64,000 nt of DNA from Sphingomonas quercus (GTDB lineage Bacteria > Pseudomonadota > Alphaproteobacteria > Sphingomonadales > Sphingomonadaceae). The notes under the pieces were generated by a model. It was not told the DNA's origin. It worked only from the letters and a program-made list of their open reading frames with translations, and ran no database searches. Numbering within the stretch: the stretch's first letter is position 1; each line of letters opens with the position of its first letter. The translations under genes were made by a program, and so were the position numbers. This document shows, piece by piece, positions 46,010 to 55,819 of the stretch. The stretch covers positions 496,001-560,000 of the forward strand of contig NZ_JAHKRT010000001.1 of the NCBI RefSeq assembly GCF_018863195.1, given 5' to 3'.

Positions 46010-48052
46010 ATGGAAGCGCACATCGCGCGACGGCTTTTCGTCGCGGCGGGGCTGTTCGCCGCAGCCGGCACGGCATGGGCTGCGGACGAGGCGGAAACCG
46101 CCGATATCCTCGTCTATGGGCGGGCGCTGGCGCAGATCGGGTCGGCCGTCTCGGGCTCGCAAGGGACGGTCGGCTATCGCGATTTCGAGGACAAGCCGCT
46201 CGGCCGCGTCGGCGAGCTTGTCGAGAATGTGCCGGGGATGATCGCCACCCAGCATTCCGGCACCGGCAAGGCCAATCAATATTTCCTGCGCGGCTTCAAC
46301 CTCGATCATGGCACCGACTTTGCCGGCTTCGTCGACGGGGTGCCGATCAACATGCGTACCCACGGCCACGGCCAGGGCTATCTCGACCTCAATTTCCTCA
46401 TCCCGGAGCTGGTCGAGCGGATCGACTATCGCAAGGGCCCCTATTTCGCGGACACCGGCGATTTTTCCGCCGCCGGCACGGTCGGCTTCCGCACCGCTGA
46501 CCGGCTCGTCCGCCCGATCGTCCAGGCGACCGCCGGCAGCTTCGGCTATTATCGCGCGCTCGCGGCCGGCAGCGGCCGGGTCGGCTCCGGCGACCTCCTG
46601 CTCGCGCTCGACGGCACGCTGTCGAACGGCCCCTGGGTGCTGGACGAGGATCTCCGGAAGGTGAACGGCCTCGTCAAGCTCAGCCAGGGCACCGCCGACC
46701 ATGGCTGGAGCCTCGGCCTCACCGGCTATCATGCCAGCTGGAACGCAACCGATCAGGTGCCAGAGCGCGCCATCGACAGCGGTCTGATCAGCCGCTTCGG
46801 CAACATCGACCCCGATCTCGGCGGGCGCACGACACGGCTGGGGCTGGTCGGCAACGCCACCCTCGGTGCCACCACCCTCCACCTCTATGCCACCTACTAT
46901 CGCTTCCTGCTAACCTCGGATTTCACCTATTTCCTCGACGATCCGGTCAATGGCGACGAGTTCCAGCAGCGCGACCGGCGCGGCGTGTTCGGCGGATCGG
47001 CCCGCCACGACGTCGCGATGACGCTTGCCGGACTGCCGGTGACGATCACGCTCGGCAGCGACGCGCGCTGGGATCATATCGGGAAGATCGGCCTCTATCG
47101 CTCCATCGCCGGGCGGATGAGCGACACCGTCCGCGAGGATAAGGTCGACGAGTATAGCGGTGCCCTTTACGCCGAGGCCACCGCCTCGATCACCGACACC
47201 CTCCGGCTGACGCTCGGCCTGCGCGGCGATGTCTACGGCTATGACGTCGACGCGCGCACGCTTCCGGCCAATTCCGGCAAGGGCACGGACGCGATGCTCA
47301 GCCCGAAGGCTGCCATCGCCTGGCGCGCGGGGCGCCATTTCGAACTTTACGCCAATTATGGCGAGAGCTTCCATTCGAACGACGTGCGCGGCGCCAGCAT
47401 CCGTATCGATCCGGCCAGCGGCGAACCCGCCGAGCGGGTCGACGTGCTGGTCAAGGCGCGCGGCGCGGAACTCGGCGCGCGGCTCGAATTTCCACGGCTC
47501 ACCGCCTCGCTGGTCGGCTATCACCTCACCCTCGGCTCCGAGCTGGTCTTTGTCGGCGATGGCGGCACCACCGAGCCCAACGACGCCACCAGCCGCTATG
47601 GCGCCGAGGCGACCCTGTTCTGGCGCCCGCGAGACTGGTTGACCCTCGACGCCTCGGCCGCGCTCACCCATGCCCGGTTCCGCGGTGTCGCCCCGGGTGA
47701 GGACCGCATCCCCAATTCGGTGTCGAACGTCGTCGCCGGCGGCGCGACCGCGGAACTCGGCCACGGCCTCAGCGCTTCGCTGCGCCTTCGCCATTTCGGC
47801 GCGGCGCCGCTGATCGAGGACGACAGCGCCCGCTCCCGCCCGACCGCGCTCGTCAATCTCGGCGCCTATTACAGGCGCGGACGCCTGAAGATCGGCGCGG
47901 ACCTGCTCAACCTGTTCGACGCGCGCGATGCGGACATCAGCTATCTCTACGCCTCCCGCCTGCGCGGCGAGCCTGACGAGGGCGTTGCTGATCGCCATAT
48001 CCATCCCGTCGAGCCGCGCCAGCTGCGCGTGTCGCTCCGCTACGCGCTCTAG
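46010..48052 (+). CDS. TonB-dependent outer membrane receptor
   Basis: A 680-residue receptor. It has a signal peptide ending near AAGTAWAADEAE, then the plug domain with VGELVENVPGMIATQHSGTG, QYFLRGFNLDHGTDFAGFVDG and the IDYRKGPYF strand. The barrel shows many aromatic-ended beta strands. The C-terminus ends in VSLRYAL, slightly unlike the usual terminal phenylalanine. The ATG follows GGGGGA nine bases upstream. The ligand is unknown. It is convergent with the SLC13 permease (4-base overlap), and there is no local FecI/FecR-type regulator. Confidence 0.93.
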   Translation: MEAHIARRLFVAAGLFAAAGTAWAADEAETADILVYGRALAQIGSAVSGSQGTVGYRDFEDKPLGRVGELVENVPGMIATQHSGTGKANQYFLRGFNLDHGTDFAGFVDGVPINMRTHGHGQGYLDLNFLIPELVERIDYRKGPYFADTGDFSAAGTVGFRTADRLVRPIVQATAGSFGYYRALAAGSGRVGSGDLLLALDGTLSNGPWVLDEDLRKVNGLVKLSQGTADHGWSLGLTGYHASWNATDQVPERAIDSGLISRFGNIDPDLGGRTTRLGLVGNATLGATTLHLYATYYRFLLTSDFTYFLDDPVNGDEFQQRDRRGVFGGSARHDVAMTLAGLPVTITLGSDARWDHIGKIGLYRSIAGRMSDTVREDKVDEYSGALYAEATASITDTLRLTLGLRGDVYGYDVDARTLPANSGKGTDAMLSPKAAIAWRAGRHFELYANYGESFHSNDVRGASIRIDPASGEPAERVDVLVKARGAELGARLEFPRLTASLVGYHLTLGSELVFVGDGGTTEPNDATSRYGAEATLFWRPRDWLTLDASAALTHARFRGVAPGEDRIPNSVSNVVAGGATAELGHGLSASLRLRHFGAAPLIEDDSARSRPTALVNLGAYYRRGRLKIGADLLNLFDARDADISYLYASRLRGEPDEGVADRHIHPVEPRQLRVSLRYAL

Positions 48053-49821
48053 ATCGGCCACACCCACAGGATCAGCGGCGTGCCGAGGAGCAGCACCAGC
48101 AGCGACAGCGGCGCCCCCAGCCGGGCGTAATCGCCGAAGCGATAGCCGCCCGGCCCGAACACCAGCGTGTTGCACTGGTGGCCGATCGGGGTCAGGAAAT
48201 CGCACCCGGCGCCGATCGCCGTCGCGATCAGGAAAGCGTCGGGGCGATAGCCGAGGTCCTTGGCGAACACCGCGGCGATCGGCGCCATCACCAGCACCGT
48301 CGCGGCATTGTTGAGGAACGGCGTCACCGCCATCGCCACGACGAGGATCAGCGCCACCGCGCCCCACGGCGGCAGCGTCGCGGCGACATGGGCAAGGCCC
48401 GTCGCCAGCACATCGGACGCGCCGGTGGTACGCAGCGAATCGCTCACCGGGATCAGCGCGCCGAGCATGATCAGGATCGGCCATTCCACCGCCTCATAGG
48501 CGTCGCGCAGCGGCAGCGCGCCGCTCGCCATGACGATGCCCGCCGCAGCGAAGAAGGCCACCGCCACCGGCACCATCCCGGTCGCCGTCGCCGTCATCGC
48601 CAGCGTCAGTACGACCAGTGGCAGCCAGCTCCGACCCGCGCCGCCCAGTCGCAGCGATCGTTCGGCGAGCGGCAGCACGCCAAGATCGCGCAGCCGATCC
48701 GGCAGCAGCCCCAGCGGCCCCTGAAACACGATGACATCGCCGGATTCGAGCTTGATCTGGCCGAGCTGGCTGGTCAGCCGCTCGCCCGCGCGGGCCACCG
48801 CGATCAGGTTGACGCCATAGCGTTCCTGCAACCGCATCCGCCCCGCCGTCTGGCCGACCAGCACCGAGCCGGCCCCGATCACCGCTTCAAGCACGCCGGT
48901 CTCGTCGCCCTCGCGCCCCTTGGGCGGCTCGCGCTGCTCGCCTTCCAGCATCAGCCCGTCGCCGGCGATGACCCGCTCCAAGGCGTCGGGCTCGCCGACC
49001 AGGATCAGCGTGTCGCCCCCGTGGAGGAGCAGGTTGGCGGACGGCACGGTGCGCATCTCGGCGCGGATCAGCCCGGTCAGGCCGACGACCCGCTCGTGGC
49101 GATCGAGGAAATCGCGCACCCGCTCGCCGATCGCCGGCGAGCTGTCGGGGATCGTCGCCTCGGTGACATAATCGGAGATGTCGAGGGCATCGCCGAGCGT
49201 CGCCGTGGCCCGCCGCTCGCGCGGGAGCAGGCGATAGCCGAAGCGCAGGAATATCAGCCCCGCCACCAGCAGGCCGAGCCCCGTCGGCAGATAATCGAAC
49301 ATGCCGAACGGCTTGCCGGTCATCTCCTCGCGCACGCGGCTGACGATGATGTTGGGGGAGGTGCCGACCAGCGTCATCAGCCCGCCGAGCAGCGACGCGA
49401 ACGACATCGGCATCAGGAACACGGACGGGCTGGCGTTGTTCTTCTTCGCCATCTGGAACGCCGCCGGCATCAGCATCGCCAGCGCGCCGACATTCTTGAC
49501 GAACGCGGAGGACACGCCGACCGCCGCCGTCAGCACCAGCAGTTGCGACCGCACCCGCCGCACCCGCCGTCCGATCAGCCCCAGCGCCTGCTCGATCAGC
49601 CCCGACCGCTGCATCGCCGCCGACATCACCAGCGCCGAGGCGACGATGATCACGATGTCGTCCGAGAAACCCGAAAACGCATCCTTCGGCTTGACGATGC
49701 CGAGCGCCAGCGCCGCCAGCAGGGCGATGATCGCGGTGACGTCATAGCGGAACCGCCCCCAGATGAAGAGCGCCATCATCCCGAACAGCGTGACGATGGA
49801 GAGCCATTGCGGGGTGGTCAT
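48049..49821 (-). CDS. SLC13 family permease with central RCK_C (TrkA-C) domains
   Basis: A 590-residue protein with about ten hydrophobic helices split by a long cytoplasmic region. The N-terminal half has FVKNVGALAMLMPAAFQMAKK and LVGTSPNIIVSRVREE, typical of the divalent anion/Na symporter superfamily. Residues about 210-400 hold two TrkA-C-like domains (GDTLILVGEPDALERV and SGDVIVFQGPLGLLPDRL). The C-terminal half repeats the transporter motif with PFLNNAATVLVMAPIA and IGHQCNTLVFGPGGYRFGDY. It probably transports sulfate, dicarboxylates or similar anions; the substrate is unknown. Confidence 0.92.
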   Translation of the reverse strand: MTTPQWLSIVTLFGMMALFIWGRFRYDVTAIIALLAALALGIVKPKDAFSGFSDDIVIIVASALVMSAAMQRSGLIEQALGLIGRRVRRVRSQLLVLTAAVGVSSAFVKNVGALAMLMPAAFQMAKKNNASPSVFLMPMSFASLLGGLMTLVGTSPNIIVSRVREEMTGKPFGMFDYLPTGLGLLVAGLIFLRFGYRLLPRERRATATLGDALDISDYVTEATIPDSSPAIGERVRDFLDRHERVVGLTGLIRAEMRTVPSANLLLHGGDTLILVGEPDALERVIAGDGLMLEGEQREPPKGREGDETGVLEAVIGAGSVLVGQTAGRMRLQERYGVNLIAVARAGERLTSQLGQIKLESGDVIVFQGPLGLLPDRLRDLGVLPLAERSLRLGGAGRSWLPLVVLTLAMTATATGMVPVAVAFFAAAGIVMASGALPLRDAYEAVEWPILIMLGALIPVSDSLRTTGASDVLATGLAHVAATLPPWGAVALILVVAMAVTPFLNNAATVLVMAPIAAVFAKDLGYRPDAFLIATAIGAGCDFLTPIGHQCNTLVFGPGGYRFGDYARLGAPLSLLVLLLGTPLILWVWPI

Positions 49822-49883
49822 GCCGATGCCAACGCCCGAACGCGATTTTGGTCACATTCTGCGCGTTCGCGCGTTCGGGGGGC

Positions 49884-50324
49884 ATGTCGACGGAGCCCGC
49901 AGCAAAGGCCGCCCATGCCCAGGCGGAGTTGGCGCATAGCGCCGACCGCCTCGAACATAGCGCCGAACAGCAGACCGACAGCGCCGACCGCCGCACCGAA
50001 CTCGCCGCGGATCGCACCGTGCTGGCCGGCGAGCGGACCTATGCGGCGTGGGTGCGGACGGGGTTGGCCGCGCTGGCCTCGGGGATCGGGGCGCGGGCGC
50101 TGCTCGACAAGCTGGTGTCCGATTGGCTGATCGGCGCCACCGGCAGCGTGCTGATCCTGTTCAGCGGCTTCTGCTTCGTGGCGGCGGTGTGGCGGCAGAT
50201 GACGGCGGTTGCCCCGCCCCGACCGGACACCCGCCGCCTGCCCTCCGCGCTGCTGATCGTCGTCAACGGCTTCCTCGTGCTCGTCGCCATCGCCGCCTTG
50301 GTCGGCATCTGGCTGCCGCGCTAG
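49884..50324 (+). CDS. DUF202 (YidH family) membrane protein
   Basis: A 146-residue inner-membrane protein. A hydrophilic, repetitive N-terminus (AHAQAELAHSADRLEHSAEQ) precedes the family signature LAADRTVLAGERTYAAWVRTGLA. Three hydrophobic helices follow. ATG 49884 is preceded by GGGGGGC. YidH-family proteins have no settled function. It is divergent from the SLC13 permease and convergent with the OYE gene. Confidence 0.88.
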   Translation: MSTEPAAKAAHAQAELAHSADRLEHSAEQQTDSADRRTELAADRTVLAGERTYAAWVRTGLAALASGIGARALLDKLVSDWLIGATGSVLILFSGFCFVAAVWRQMTAVAPPRPDTRRLPSALLIVVNGFLVLVAIAALVGIWLPR

Positions 50325-50342
50325 GGCCTGAACCCCGAGGGT

Positions 50343-51446
50343 TTAGCGGCCGAACAGATTGCGGAACTGGGCCGGCTGGGAACGCAGATATTGCGGCGGC
50401 GCTACCACGCTCGCGCCGAGATGGGCGGCGGCATGCCACGGCCAGCGCGGGTCGTAGAGAATGCCGCGGGCCAGCGCGACGAGATCGGCATCGCCATCGG
50501 CGACGATCGCCTCGGCCTGATCATAGTCCGTGATCAGCCCGACCGCGACCACCGGGATGCCGATCGCCTGCTTGATCGCCCGTGCCAGCGGAACCTGATA
50601 ACCGGGCCCGACCGGAATATCCTGGCGCGGATCGAGCCCGCCGCTCGACACATGGACAGCCGCGCAGCCGCGCGCCTCCAGCGCCTTGGCGAAGGCGATC
50701 GTCTCGTCGATCGTCCAGCCGCCTTCCACCCAGTCGGTCGCCGAGACGCGCACCGTCACCGGCCGCTCCGCCGGAAAGGCTGAGCGAACAGCGTCGAACA
50801 GCTCGAGCGGATAGCGCATCCGCTTCTCCAGGCTGCCGCCATAATCGTCCTCGCGCCGGTTGGACAGCGGCGACAGGAACTGATGGAGCAGATAGCCATG
50901 GGCGGCGTGGATCTGCACCCCGTCCAGCCCGATCCGGGCGGCGCGCCTCGTCGCGTCAACAAAGGCATCTCGGATGCGGGTCATGCCCTCCCGATCCAGG
51001 GCGAGCGGCGCATTCTGCCCGTCCGCGAAGGCGAGAGAAGACGGCGCCACCGTCTGCCAGCCATTGGCGTCGTCCGGCGGCAGCTGCGCCCCGCCCTTCC
51101 ACGGCACCTCGGTCGACGCCTTGCGGCCGGCATGGGAGAGCTGGATCGCCACCGGCATGTCCGACCAGCGGCGCACGCTGTCCAGCGTGCGGGCGATCGC
51201 CGCCTCGGTGGCATCGTCCCACAGGCCGACATCGGCATGGCTGATCCGGCCCTCGGGCAGCACCGCCGTCGCCTCGATCGTCAACAACCCCGCCCCGGAC
51301 AGGGCGAGCTGGCCGAGATGGATCAGGTGCCAGTCGGTCATCGCCCCGTCGACCGCCGAATATTGGCACATCGGCGCGATGACGATGCGATTGCGGAGTG
51401 ACAGCGTGTCGATGATGAGCGGCTCGAACAGGGCCGGCTGGGACAT
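50343..51446 (-). CDS. NADH:flavin oxidoreductase, Old Yellow Enzyme class (YqjM/NamA-like)
   Basis: A 367-residue FMN TIM-barrel ene-reductase. RIVIAPMCQYSAVDG carries the cysteine that tunes the flavin in the thermophilic-like YqjM subclass. QLSHAGRKAS and the substrate histidine pair in GVQIHAAHGYLLHQFLSP follow, with NRREDDYGGSLEKRMRYPLE and the phosphate-binding VALARGILYDPRW. Such enzymes reduce electrophilic enals, nitro compounds and quinones. It is the last gene of the msrB-msrA-yaiI-ABM-OYE operon, 16 bases after the previous gene. Confidence 0.95.
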   Translation of the reverse strand: MSQPALFEPLIIDTLSLRNRIVIAPMCQYSAVDGAMTDWHLIHLGQLALSGAGLLTIEATAVLPEGRISHADVGLWDDATEAAIARTLDSVRRWSDMPVAIQLSHAGRKASTEVPWKGGAQLPPDDANGWQTVAPSSLAFADGQNAPLALDREGMTRIRDAFVDATRRAARIGLDGVQIHAAHGYLLHQFLSPLSNRREDDYGGSLEKRMRYPLELFDAVRSAFPAERPVTVRVSATDWVEGGWTIDETIAFAKALEARGCAAVHVSSGGLDPRQDIPVGPGYQVPLARAIKQAIGIPVVAVGLITDYDQAEAIVADGDADLVALARGILYDPRWPWHAAAHLGASVVAPPQYLRSQPAQFRNLFGR

Positions 51447-51462
51447 GATCGGATCCTTGGCG

Positions 51463-51759
51463 TCAGGCGATCGCAGCGGCATCGAGCACGAGGGCGGTGC
51501 GTTCGGCGAGGTCGTTGATATGGGCGAGGTAATTCGCGAAATGCGGCGTGGAGCGATGGGCGGCGATCGCGTCATTGTCGACGTAAAGCTCGTCGAGCAC
51601 GAGGCGCGACGGGTCCGCCTGATCCCGCCACAGGTCATAGCGCAGATTGCCCGGCTCGGCGCGCGACGGGCCGAGCATCCCGGCGAGCAGCGCCTCCAGC
51701 GCCTCCGCCTTGCCGGGGCGGGCGGTGAGCACCGCCACGATCTTCACGGGGCTTGTCAT
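51463..51759 (-). CDS. Antibiotic biosynthesis monooxygenase-family protein
   Basis: A 98-residue ferredoxin-like dimeric barrel protein: VKIVAVLTARPGKAEALEALLAG, then RAEPGNLRYDLWRDQADPSRLVLDELYVD, and ANYLAHIND at the end. Members include cofactor-free quinol monooxygenases (YgiN-like) and heme-degrading enzymes; no heme-ligand asparagine pattern is obvious. Its ATG overlaps the yaiI stop (ATGA). Together with the OYE gene downstream it suggests handling of quinone or electrophile stress. Confidence 0.87.
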   Translation of the reverse strand: MTSPVKIVAVLTARPGKAEALEALLAGMLGPSRAEPGNLRYDLWRDQADPSRLVLDELYVDNDAIAAHRSTPHFANYLAHINDLAERTALVLDAAAIA

Positions 51760-52241
51760 GCTCTCATTCCTTCGCCTGTCTGCCGTCCGATCCGCACCAG
51801 TGCCGCGTCGAGCGCGGACAGGAAGCGGGACCGGTCTTCCTTGCCGAATGGCGGCGGGCCGCCGATGCGGTCACCGCCGGCGCGCAGGTCGCTCATGATC
51901 GCGCGCACCGCCACGGCATTGCCGATCGAGCTGCCGGTGAAGGGCTTGCCGTTCGGCGCCACCACCGCCCCCGCCCCCGCCTTCAGGCAACGGTCGGCGA
52001 GCAGAATGTCGGCGGTGACGACCACCGCCGCCGGATCGACATGCTCGGCGATCCAGTCGTCGGCGGCATCGAAGCCGTCGCTGACCACCACGCGCTCGAT
52101 CAGCGCATGCTGCGGCACGCGCAGATGCGCGTTGCTGACCACCACGACCGGCACCTCGAGCCGATAGGCGACGCGGTAAATCTCCTCCTTCACCGGGCAA
52201 GCATCGGCGTCGACGAGGATGCGCCGTCCCCGTCCCGTCAC
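51756..52241 (-). CDS. YaiI/YqxD family protein (DUF188)
   Basis: A 161-residue protein of the PIN-like YaiI/UPF0178 family. [38 protein letters not shown] and [19 protein letters not shown] are the family blocks with conserved aspartates typical of nuclease-like folds. No biochemical role is established. The GTG start overlaps the msrA stop (GTGA), and its own stop overlaps the next ATG, so it sits inside a coupled five-gene operon. Confidence 0.9.
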   Translation of the reverse strand: MTGRGRRILVDADACPVKEEIYRVAYRLEVPVVVVSNAHLRVPQHALIERVVVSDGFDAADDWIAEHVDPAAVVVTADILLADRCLKAGAGAVVAPNGKPFTGSSIGNAVAVRAIMSDLRAGGDRIGGPPPFGKEDRSRFLSALDAALVRIGRQTGEGMRA

Positions 52242-52741
52242 GCGGCGCGTTTCGGCAGTCGCCAGCCCGGGCGGGCGAAGTGACAGGTGTAGCCGCCGGG
52301 ATGCTTCTCCAGATAATCCTGGTGCTCGACCTCGGCCCCCCAGAAGTCGCCGACCGGCTCCACGCTGGTGACGACCTTGCCCGGCCACAGCCCGGACGCC
52401 TCGACATCGGCGATGGTGTCCTCGGCGACGGCGCGCTGGGCGTCGTTCTCGTAATAGATCGCCGAGCGGTAGCTGGCGCCGATATCGCCGCCCTGCCGGT
52501 TCAGCGTCGTCGGATCGTGGATCTGGAAGAAGAATTCGAGCAGCTCGCGATAGCTCACCACCGCCGGATCGAACACGATCTCGATCGCCTCGGCGTGGCT
52601 GCCGTGATTGCGATAGGTGGCGTTGGGCACGTCGCCGCCGCTATAGCCGACCCGCGTCGAAACCACGCCGGGCCGCTTGCGGATCAGATCCTGCATCCCC
52701 CAGAAACAGCCACCCGCCAGCACTGCGCGTTCGGTCGTCAT
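52238..52741 (-). CDS. msrA: Peptide-methionine (S)-S-oxide reductase MsrA
   Basis: Repairs methionine S-sulfoxide using thioredoxin. The 167-residue protein has the catalytic GCFWGMQD motif close to the N-terminus, then [26 protein letters not shown] and [29 protein letters not shown] 52739-52741 is chosen because [15 protein letters not shown] is the normal start. No cysteine is seen after the catalytic one apart from a C-terminal TCHFARPG, a candidate resolving residue. It overlaps msrB (ATGA) and the next gene (GTGA). Confidence 0.97.
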   Translation of the reverse strand: MTTERAVLAGGCFWGMQDLIRKRPGVVSTRVGYSGGDVPNATYRNHGSHAEAIEIVFDPAVVSYRELLEFFFQIHDPTTLNRQGGDIGASYRSAIYYENDAQRAVAEDTIADVEASGLWPGKVVTSVEPVGDFWGAEVEHQDYLEKHPGGYTCHFARPGWRLPKRAA

Positions 52742-53187
52742 GCCACATTCTCCACCTGGTCCAGATAGGCGCCATAGCCCTGCGCCTCCATCTCCTCGCG
52801 CGGCACGAAGCGGAGCGAGGCAGAATTGATGCAATAGCGCAGGCCACCGCGGTCGCGCGGCCCATCCGGAAAGACATGGCCGAGATGGCTGTCGCCATAT
52901 TTCGAGCGCACCTCGGTACGGACCATGCCATGCGAATTGTCGCTGAGCTCGGCGACATTGGCAGGCTCGATCGGCTTGGTGAAGCTCGGCCAGCCGCAGC
53001 CGGACTCATATTTGTCCGACGACGCGAACAGCGGCTCGCCCGAGACGATGTCGACGTAGATGCCCGGGGCCTTGTTGTTCAGAAGCGCGCCCGTGCCCGG
53101 ATATTCGGTGGCGTTCTGCTGGGTGACGCGAAACTGCTCCGGCGTCAGCCGCGCGATCGCGTCCTCGTCCTTGTGATAGGTCGGCAT
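52738..53187 (-). CDS. msrB: Peptide-methionine (R)-S-oxide reductase MsrB
   Basis: Repairs methionine R-sulfoxide. In 149 residues, [13 protein letters not shown] and [25 protein letters not shown] contain the substrate site and catalytic cysteine. The two CxxC zinc pairs found in many MsrB proteins are absent, so this is the zinc-less form. The cysteine in SGCGW may be the resolving residue. It is the first gene of the coupled stress-repair operon; the promoter should lie in 53188-53325. Confidence 0.96.
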   Translation of the reverse strand: MPTYHKDEDAIARLTPEQFRVTQQNATEYPGTGALLNNKAPGIYVDIVSGEPLFASSDKYESGCGWPSFTKPIEPANVAELSDNSHGMVRTEVRSKYGDSHLGHVFPDGPRDRGGLRYCINSASLRFVPREEMEAQGYGAYLDQVENVA

Positions 53188-53325
53188 GTGCCATCCTCCT
53201 GTCGGTGTCGGTGACAGATATAGTGCGGCTGCGCCCGGCTGGAATGGGTCGGCGGCATCCTAAGCGGCGGCCGCGCGTTGTCGGATGGCGTTTGCTCCAT
53301 TCATCCCAACCGGAGGCACATAGTC

Positions 53326-53535
53326 ATGGCCGACACCACCGAGCCGAAGGTCCAGATCCCGACCTCGAACGACAAGACCGGGCTTACCGACGCCTTCCGC
53401 ACCCATTTCTCCGGCGACGCGCCGCTCACCGAAAAGGCCAAGAGCTTCGCCAAGGCCCGCCCGTGGACCAGCGCCGCCTTCCTCGGGGTCGCGGCGGTGG
53501 CGGTGCTCAACACGCTGCGCGGCGCGAAACGCTAG
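53326..53535 (+). CDS. Small protein with a C-terminal membrane helix
   Basis: A 69-residue protein with CGGAGG about nine bases before ATG 53326. The first 45 residues are hydrophilic and charged; the last part is hydrophobic (TSAAFLGVAAVAVLNTLRG). The layout resembles ribosome- or membrane-associated YqjD/ElaB-like small proteins, but I see no firm sequence match. It is divergent from msrB. Confidence 0.65.
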   Translation: MADTTEPKVQIPTSNDKTGLTDAFRTHFSGDAPLTEKAKSFAKARPWTSAAFLGVAAVAVLNTLRGAKR

Positions 53536-53724
53536 GCAGGCGCCGCGCGGCCCAGCGCCGCTTAAGACCGACGTTACAGTATCTGGCACAAACAACCCAT
53601 TACGGGTCAAAATCAGATTGCACATACCCTGTCGTTTATAGTTTCCCGCGGATAATGCGCCCGATCATCTGACGATGGTCGGGTGCTAAATTCGCAAGGG
53701 GGTGCGGCGGGGGCCGCATGGGGC

Positions 53725-55752
53725 ATGATGATTTCGATCCGGGCTATCGCGCTGGCCTCTGCCGGCCTGTCGGCGGCTGTCGTGCTGAGCGGCGCCGCCG
53801 CCGCGCAGACGCCGGCTCCCGCCCATCTCGGCGTGCATGAGGCGGCGCTGCGTTTCGGCGCACGCGAAAGCGTGCTTCAGGCCAGCCTGTCTCCCGACGG
53901 GAAGAAGCTGGCGATGCTGGAGCCCGTCGGCCCGCGGGGCGCGATGGTCCGTATCCTCGATCTCACCGATGCCAGTTCGAAGCCTTCGCCCATCCTCCAG
54001 ACCACCGGCGATCCGGATCGCATCCAGTGGTGCCGATGGGCCGGGACGACCCGGCTGATGTGTCAGGCCTTTGCCAGTATGCGGCTGGAAACGGGCGACA
54101 TCACCTATATCAGCCGCCTGCTCGCCATCGACGCCAACGGCAAGAACATGCAGATGCTCAACGTGCCGCGGCGGACGGGGGAGCTGCTCGGTTATTCCAC
54201 GTTCGGCGGATCGGTGCTGGACTGGAACACCGGGAAGGACGGCCACGTCCTGATGGTCCGCGAATATATCCCGGAATCCACCACCGGCGCGCGCACCGCA
54301 CAGACCGAAGACGGCCTCGCCGTCGACGATGTCGATTCGGCCAACCTCCACTCGGCGAGCGTCGAGCGTGCCCGCAGGACGGCGCTCGAATATGTGTCGG
54401 ACGGCGTCGGTCATGTGAGGATCCTCGGCACCGACCCGGAGATGAGAAACGGGGCCGTGCTCTCCGGCAAGGTCGCCTATCGCTATCGCCTCAAGGATTC
54501 CGACGAGTGGCGCCCGCTCGCCGCCTACGACCAGCGGACCAACGAGGGCTTCAACCCCTATTTCGTCGACCCCGTTCTCGACGTCGTCTACGGCCTGAAG
54601 AAACAGGGCGGCCGCCTCGCCGCGCTCAGCGTCGCGCTGGACGGTTCGGCCAGGGAGACGACGCTGCTCTCTCACCCCACCGTCGATGTCGACGGCTTCG
54701 CCACCATCGGCCGCAATCGCCGCGTCGTCGGCGTTACCTATTCGACAGACCGCCGCCAGGTCGACTATTTCGACCCCGATCTGAAGCGCCTCGCCGCCGG
54801 CCTCGGGCGTGGCCTGCACGATCTGCCGCTCATCCGCTTCGTGGATTCCAGCCAGGATGAGAAGAAGCTGCTCATCTGGGCCGGCGCCGATACCGATCCG
54901 GGCCATTATTATCTGCTGGACCGCGACACCCGCGCGCTCACCGAGCTGACGCTGAGCCGCGCCGAGCTGCAGGGGGTGAAGCTCGCCCCGGTCCGCGCCA
55001 TCCAGGTGCCGACCGCGGACGGCAAGATGATGCCCGCTTATCTCACCTTGCCGGCGGGAGCGGAGGCCAGGAACCTGCCGGCGATCGTCATGCCGCATGG
55101 CGGGCCGGGCGCACGAGACGAGTGGGGCTTCGATTGGCTCGCCCAGTTCTTCGCGCAGATCGGCTATGCCGTGATCCAGCCCAATTTCCGCGGCTCTGCC
55201 GGCTACGGCGACGCGTGGTTCATGGACAATGGCTTCAAGAGCTGGCGCACCGCGATCAGCGATGTCGCCACCAGCGGGCGCTGGCTGGTCGCGCAGGGCA
55301 TCGCCGATCCCGCCCGGCTGGGCATCTTCGGCTGGTCCTATGGCGGCTACGCGGCGCTACAGAGCGCGGCGGTCGATCCCGACCTGTTTCGCGCGGTGAT
55401 CGCCGTGGCGCCGGTCACCGATCTCGCCCGGCTGAAGGATGAGTGGGCCCATTTCACCATCTCGCGCCTTCAGGAAAATGTCATCGGCAGCGGGCCGCAC
55501 ATCGTCGAAGGCTCGCCGGCGCGGCAGGCGGCGAAGATCAAGGCGCCGGTGTTGTTGTTCCACGGCACGCTCGACCGCAATGTCGGCTATGGCCAGTCGC
55601 GGCTGATGGCCGATCAGCTCCACGAAGCGGGTAAGGACGCCCGTCTCGTCACCTACGACAAGCTCGACCATTATCTCGAGGACAGCAGCGTCCGGCAGGA
55701 CATGCTCGAGCAGTCCGCCAAGTTCCTCGAAGCCGCATTTGCCCGCAAATGA
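53725..55752 (+). CDS. S9 family peptidase (prolyl oligopeptidase/acylaminoacyl peptidase type), exported
   Basis: A 675-residue exported serine peptidase. A signal peptide ends near SGAAAAQTPAP. Residues about 40-400 form a beta-propeller gate. The C-terminal catalytic domain has HGGPGARDEWGFDWLAQFFA, IQPNFRGSAGYGDAW, nucleophile GWSYGGYAA, the aspartate in FHGTLDRNVGYGQS and the histidine in KLDHYLED. It probably cleaves short peptides in the periplasm. Start is ATG 53725 or 53728. It is convergent with an M28 peptidase, suggesting a peptide-scavenging locus. Confidence 0.93.
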   Translation: MMISIRAIALASAGLSAAVVLSGAAAAQTPAPAHLGVHEAALRFGARESVLQASLSPDGKKLAMLEPVGPRGAMVRILDLTDASSKPSPILQTTGDPDRIQWCRWAGTTRLMCQAFASMRLETGDITYISRLLAIDANGKNMQMLNVPRRTGELLGYSTFGGSVLDWNTGKDGHVLMVREYIPESTTGARTAQTEDGLAVDDVDSANLHSASVERARRTALEYVSDGVGHVRILGTDPEMRNGAVLSGKVAYRYRLKDSDEWRPLAAYDQRTNEGFNPYFVDPVLDVVYGLKKQGGRLAALSVALDGSARETTLLSHPTVDVDGFATIGRNRRVVGVTYSTDRRQVDYFDPDLKRLAAGLGRGLHDLPLIRFVDSSQDEKKLLIWAGADTDPGHYYLLDRDTRALTELTLSRAELQGVKLAPVRAIQVPTADGKMMPAYLTLPAGAEARNLPAIVMPHGGPGARDEWGFDWLAQFFAQIGYAVIQPNFRGSAGYGDAWFMDNGFKSWRTAISDVATSGRWLVAQGIADPARLGIFGWSYGGYAALQSAAVDPDLFRAVIAVAPVTDLARLKDEWAHFTISRLQENVIGSGPHIVEGSPARQAAKIKAPVLLFHGTLDRNVGYGQSRLMADQLHEAGKDARLVTYDKLDHYLEDSSVRQDMLEQSAKFLEAAFARK

Positions 55753-55753
55753 G

Positions 55754-55788
55754 CGGGACGCCGGAGCGCTGACTGCTCCGGCGTCCCG
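55754..55788. terminator. Bidirectional terminator between two peptidase genes
   Basis: CGGGACGCCGGAGC (55754-55767) and GCTCCGGCGTCCCG (55775-55788) form a perfect 14-bp stem with a seven-base loop, one base after the S9 peptidase stop and 31 bases before the M28 stop on the other strand. Confidence 0.8.
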
Positions 55789-55819
55789 CCGGGAGGCCGG
55801 CCGGGGCCTGTACCCGTCC

